From assembly GCF_900005765.1 (NCBI RefSeq), contig NW_021628757.1, positions 1 through 25,807 of the forward strand: 25,807 bases of DNA, in the 5' to 3' direction. Below the pieces are notes generated by a model. That model saw nothing but the letters and a program-made list of their open reading frames with translations. It did not search any database and was not told the origin of the DNA. The translations under genes and the position numbers were made by a program. Source of the DNA: Plasmodium relictum (taxonomy: Eukaryota > Apicomplexa > Aconoidasida > Haemosporida > Plasmodiidae). This document shows positions 22,485 through 25,807 of the stretch, in pieces; the stretch's first letter is position 1; each line of letters begins with the position of its first letter.

Positions 22485-23480
22485 TTATTGATGTAATTTG
22501 TGCAAATTAATATAAGATCCGTATTCTTCAAATGCAATATTTTCCTCAATATACTATTATGGAAAATTATTTTTTTTAAAATAGAATAAAGAAAAATACA
22601 AAAGTAAAATATAAAACAACCTTATTTTACTTCTAATTTTACTTTTTTATTTTCAAATTTATCATTTTTATTTATTTTTGATTTCTTTTATCGTATTGAA
22701 AATATGCACCATCCATGTTATCATACATTAATAAATTCTTATCTTCTATTTATCTTGTTTTATTTTTATATGTTACTTTTTTAGTTTCATTAAAATATTT
22801 TTCCATCTAATTTTTTTTTTACTTTGTAAATAATTTTTTCTTTTTTAAGTTCTTTATTTTATTTATATTTTTCATACTATCAATTGTAAGTGTATATTTA
22901 CTATCAAATATAGGTTCTTTGTACTTTATATTTTTTATATTATGAAATTTTTTATGATTTTTTTTCATTTTATTAAATGTCTTTATATAATTATATAATT
23001 CATTTGATATTTTCTCATTTTTCTATTGTTATAGATGATTAATATTTTCATGGTAACAAAAATTCGTACATTTTGGTAGAACTTTTGTTTTTTCTATTAA
23101 AAACGAAAGGTTTTTTTTTATGTAATAATTTTATTTTTTTCAATACTTTTATTATTTTCCTATTCATTATTTAACTTTATAATTAGCAATTAAATAAATT
23201 ACATAAATTTTTTTCATGAACTCATCTGCTGAAAATAGACTAACATTATGTATTTAATTTGTTTGTTTTTTTATAGGATTTTCATTTTGTTTTTATTTAT
23301 CTTTATTATTTAATATTTTTTTTTTTATTTTCTAGCAAACGATTATTTAGTTATATTCAAATACTATTAAGCTTTTTTTTTTTCATTTTTCGTAATCCAC
23401 AGTTATTCACATTTTCATAAACATAATTTTTACTTTTTTTAATTTTTTTAATTCCTTATAAAAATATTTTAATTTTTAAA
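22485..23480 (-). pseudogene. Decayed Lys/Asn-rich gene with possible membrane segment
   Basis: About 1 kb of minus-strand sequence still looks coding although stops and frame changes break it. Pieces in order include YVYENVNNCGLRKMKKKK (about 23450), FSADEFMKKIYVIYLIANYK (about 23215), KVLPKCTNFCYHENINHL (about 23085), NELYNYIKTFNKMKKNHKKF and KYKEPIFDSKYTLTIDSMKN (about 23000-22880), LLMYDNMDGAYFQYDKRNQK (about 22737-22680), a hydrophobic stretch near 22600, and EENIAFEEYGSYINLHKLHQ, which ends in a stop at 22485-22487. The order suggests a lysine-rich ectodomain, a membrane segment and a short tail. I do not recognise the family. It is in the same orientation as the RBP gene. Confidence 0.6.
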
Positions 23481-23592
23481 AATTTTTATTAATTAATTTT
23501 GAAATATGAATAAAACATAGATAAAAAAATGAAAATAAAATATCATAGTAAAATATTTTTATTAATAGTTTCATATTTTTATATTATATATG

Positions 23593-24319
23593 TGATTTAT
23601 TAATTTATCTTTCAGAGACCTTGATAAAGTAATGAGCAAACAAATTAATAAAAAATATATATAGATGTCTCTGCTAATTTTAATTGGCTTTTTATACTTC
23701 TACACAGAAGTTTCTTTCAAAGCTAAGTGTTATAGAATATATAAAATTTTTTTACACACAAAAATAATATATCATAAAATAAGCATCACATATAAACGTA
23801 AAGATAATACATTTAATAAAATGTTTTCTCTCTTAACATTTTATTATTTATATTCAGATATTTTTATCTACTTTTTGTAAAAATATCTTCTCTAATGTAA
23901 ATTTTTAATTCTCTAGTAAAGATTTTATTTCTATCAATCAACAAATAAAAAAAAAAAATAATTAATAACTATATTAATATAAGAAAAAGAAATACATATC
24001 TATTTTTAAGTAAATAGTAATGTAATCATATTTTCGCATATATATTTAAGATATACCCTTAAATTCTTTGCGTGCATAGCTAATTTTTATTCTTATTTTT
24101 AAAAGCTATTTGATATAATGATTAGACGCTTCGATACTTTTTCAATATTTTAAACTATCATATACTCTTTATATAATTATATATATAGTATAAAATATAA
24201 AAAAATTATCTTATATATTATTTTATTTTAGTCAAGTATAATAGTTTTTACCAAAAACAATGTCATTCCCATAAAATAAATCACAATTATATTACAAAGT
24301 GTTAACATACTATTAACCA
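23593..24319 (-). mobile_element. LTR in reverse orientation, diverged
   Basis: It starts TGATTTATTAATTTATC, continues with GATAAAGTAATGAGCAAACA and AATTAATAAA, and ends TTACAAAGTGTTAACATACT then ATTAACCA. These are the reverse complements of the two ends of LTR 1-3. The length (727 bp) is near the family size. The flanking five bases do not match each other (atatg, atgta). That suits either an old insertion or one end of a longer, truncated element; see the remnant to the right. Confidence 0.55.
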
Positions 24320-24429
24320 ATGTATTATTCTTATTTTATTTAATACCAACGTGGTATACTGAAACATGCATAATTGTTAATTTAAAGTATATTAAGCTTA
24401 ACTTCTTAATTTACTATAAAAATAATGAA

Positions 24430-24905
24430 TGCGCAGTTTAACAAATCGTATATAAATATTATGAATCTTTGTAGGGTAATTGAGTTTCCAATTATATCAA
24501 CACCTAAAATTCGTCCATTCTCATTTTTAAATTGGCTCGTTAGATCTAATAAAATTACTCTAAAATATATTAATGTTTATTCATATTATAATACCTCCTT
24601 AGGAATCACAAAAAATATGTGAATTAAATTCGTTATAGGGCAAACTTCCAAAGATTTTAAAATTAGATTATGTTTTAATCCTTAAAAAATTTCTTTTATA
24701 ACGAAAATTTACCATATATCATTCGTTTTCTTTTATCTCTATCATTATTCAAAAATTACTATTCACATTTCTTAGATACAATCTCAAAAAAAAATATCGT
24801 AATATGGATTAAAATTGAGATCTCTATAACATAGATAATATCCTTTAATTCTCATATATCACAACCTTGAAGGTGATGAATTTTCTTCAGAATGTTCTTT
24901 ATAAA
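24430..24905 (-). mobile_element. Possible LTR-retroelement pol (integrase-like) fossil
   Basis: This segment is less AT-rich than its surroundings. On the minus strand it contains GVDIIG, which resembles the first catalytic-Asp motif of Ty3/Gypsy integrases. Farther upstream is a short His/Cys region that could be the remains of the zinc-binding domain. The segment lies just upstream, in minus-strand sense, of the reverse LTR at 23593-24319, which is where integrase sits relative to the 3' LTR in Ty3/Gypsy elements. The spacing between the two motifs is wider than usual. It is heavily broken and old, and the family call is tentative. Confidence 0.35.
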
Positions 24906-25014
24906 AAGATGATCATAATGATAAATGAACTATAAATAAACTAATAATGGAGAAATATTAGTATTACTTTCATTTTAATATAAGAAATAAATACAACCAA
25001 AGTAATTTCTCTAT
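24906..25014. other. AT-rich spacer before LTR 3
   Basis: A short AT-rich stretch with no feature that I can support. Any further interior of the pol-like fossil is not recognisable here. Confidence 0.4.
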
Positions 25015-25019
25015 AGTAC

Positions 25020-25675
25020 TGGTTAATAAAAGGTATTATTAACCTTTTGTAGCATGCTAAGCTAGTTGCTAGTTGTATACGTACAAGTTAGCTATGCACT
25101 GACGCTAGTCCTATATAAAAAAAAAAAAAAAAAATAAAGTTATTTTTTTTTGTTTGTTTATTTTTATATATATACATCATTGTAATTAAAAAAAAAAAAA
25201 AAATTAATATTTTTTTTTTTGGGAAGAGTTTTATGAATGAATGTTATGTTATGTTATGTTATGTTTTAATTTTTAGTGTAAATAAAAATTAAAAGAAAGA
25301 AATGTTAACTTATTAAAAACTTAAGAGATAAGAGAAATATTTATGTATTATTCAATGTATATTTTTTGAAATAACATTGAATATCATAAAATTTTGACTT
25401 AATAAATTGTTATAAATTATTTGTATGTTTTTAATTAAAAGAAGATATTAATTCTTTGTAAATAAAAACTCATTTATAACTGTTAATAAGTTTATTAAAA
25501 GATGCAGTAAAATTTAACTTCAATTAAATATTATGCATCATAAGAAAACAGTATATATATATATAATAAAAACGAATATATATATATATAAACGTATACT
25601 TAGTTATACATGCTCTTTATTAATTTGTTTGTTTAATACTCTAGCAAAGTCATTAAACAGGCAATTAATAAATCA
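25020..25675 (+). mobile_element. Solo LTR 3, Ty3/Gypsy-like, with target duplication
   Basis: The copy runs from TGGTTAATAAAAGGTATTA to GGCAATTAATAAATCA, 656 bp. It is flanked by a perfect 5-bp direct repeat, agtac, at 25015-25019 and 25676-25680. It shares nearly all landmarks with LTR 1 and LTR 2, including the hairpin at 25350-25382. Longer poly-A/T runs, a TTATG microsatellite and TA runs account for its greater length. No internal region adjoins it, so it is a solo LTR. Confidence 0.87.
25242..25265. repeat. (TTATG)n microsatellite inside LTR 3
   Basis: Four or five copies of a 5-bp unit read GTTATGTTATGTTATG. It is not present in LTR 1 or LTR 2, so it arose within this copy. Confidence 0.9.
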
Positions 25676-25807
25676 AGTACTTACTAATAAATTAAGAATT
25701 AATATATACAGAAAAAGAAATTTTTTAATTTCGTGAAAAATTTAAATATTTTTTTCAGCTTTATATTTTATTTAAATACAACTTAGAGTTTATAAATATG
25801 AGTGAAA

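Noticed and set aside
23665-23880. 71-codon plus-strand frame
   Set aside because: It lies inside the reverse-oriented LTR and has no independent support.
24425-24622. 65-codon plus-strand frame
   Set aside because: The opposite strand gives a more protein-like reading with a possible integrase motif; this is probably its shadow.
25533-25736. 67-codon plus-strand frame
   Set aside because: It lies mostly inside LTR 3, crossing its TA runs and its end, so it is chance.
1-25807. tRNA, rRNA or other structured RNA genes
   Set aside because: I saw no cloverleaf-like or rRNA-like stretch, and the local base content outside the listed features is too AT-rich for such genes.

Overview
The window is the left end of a Plasmodium chromosome, most likely from an avian malaria parasite of the P. 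gallinaceum / P. relictum group. The evidence is a degenerate CCCTRAA telomere array (positions 1-254) running inward from the left edge, very AT-rich intergenic DNA, short signal-peptide exons joined to a main exon by a small intron, one giant reticulocyte-binding-protein (RBP) gene, and many copies of an LTR. Ty3/Gypsy-type LTR elements are known from avian Plasmodium and not from the commonly studied mammalian species, so the species call is an inference.

Layout from the telomere inward: telomere array; a solo LTR (313-882) only about 58 bp from it; a small two-exon gene for a secreted or membrane protein (1042-1581, minus); decayed minus-strand coding pieces interrupted by a second solo LTR (2900-3476); a stretch with several more decayed minus-strand genes (about 3.7-8.2 kb); worn LTR ends and a degenerate 18-bp repeat (8.2-9.3 kb); the intact RBP gene (9757-17621, minus, two exons); an LTR-rich block (18.66-21.4 kb) with an inverted LTR pair, a 35-bp tandem repeat and an LTR carrying an inverted copy of its own left junction; a decayed Lys/Asn-rich gene (22485-23480, minus); a reverse-oriented LTR with a possible pol remnant beside it (23593-24905); and a fourth well-preserved LTR (25020-25675).

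Only two genes look whole. Both are on the minus strand, are transcribed toward the telomere, begin with a signal-peptide exon and use the same splice phase. The RBP probably acts in host red-cell selection or invasion. The small protein is probably secreted, membrane-bound or exported. The rest is a graveyard of multigene-family members and retroelement fossils. I see no tRNA, rRNA, CRISPR array or clearly new biochemical system. The most unusual signals are the LTR family with intact 5-bp target duplications, a paired-arm structure inside these LTRs with apparent compensatory changes, and the self-inverted LTR junction near 21.0 kb.
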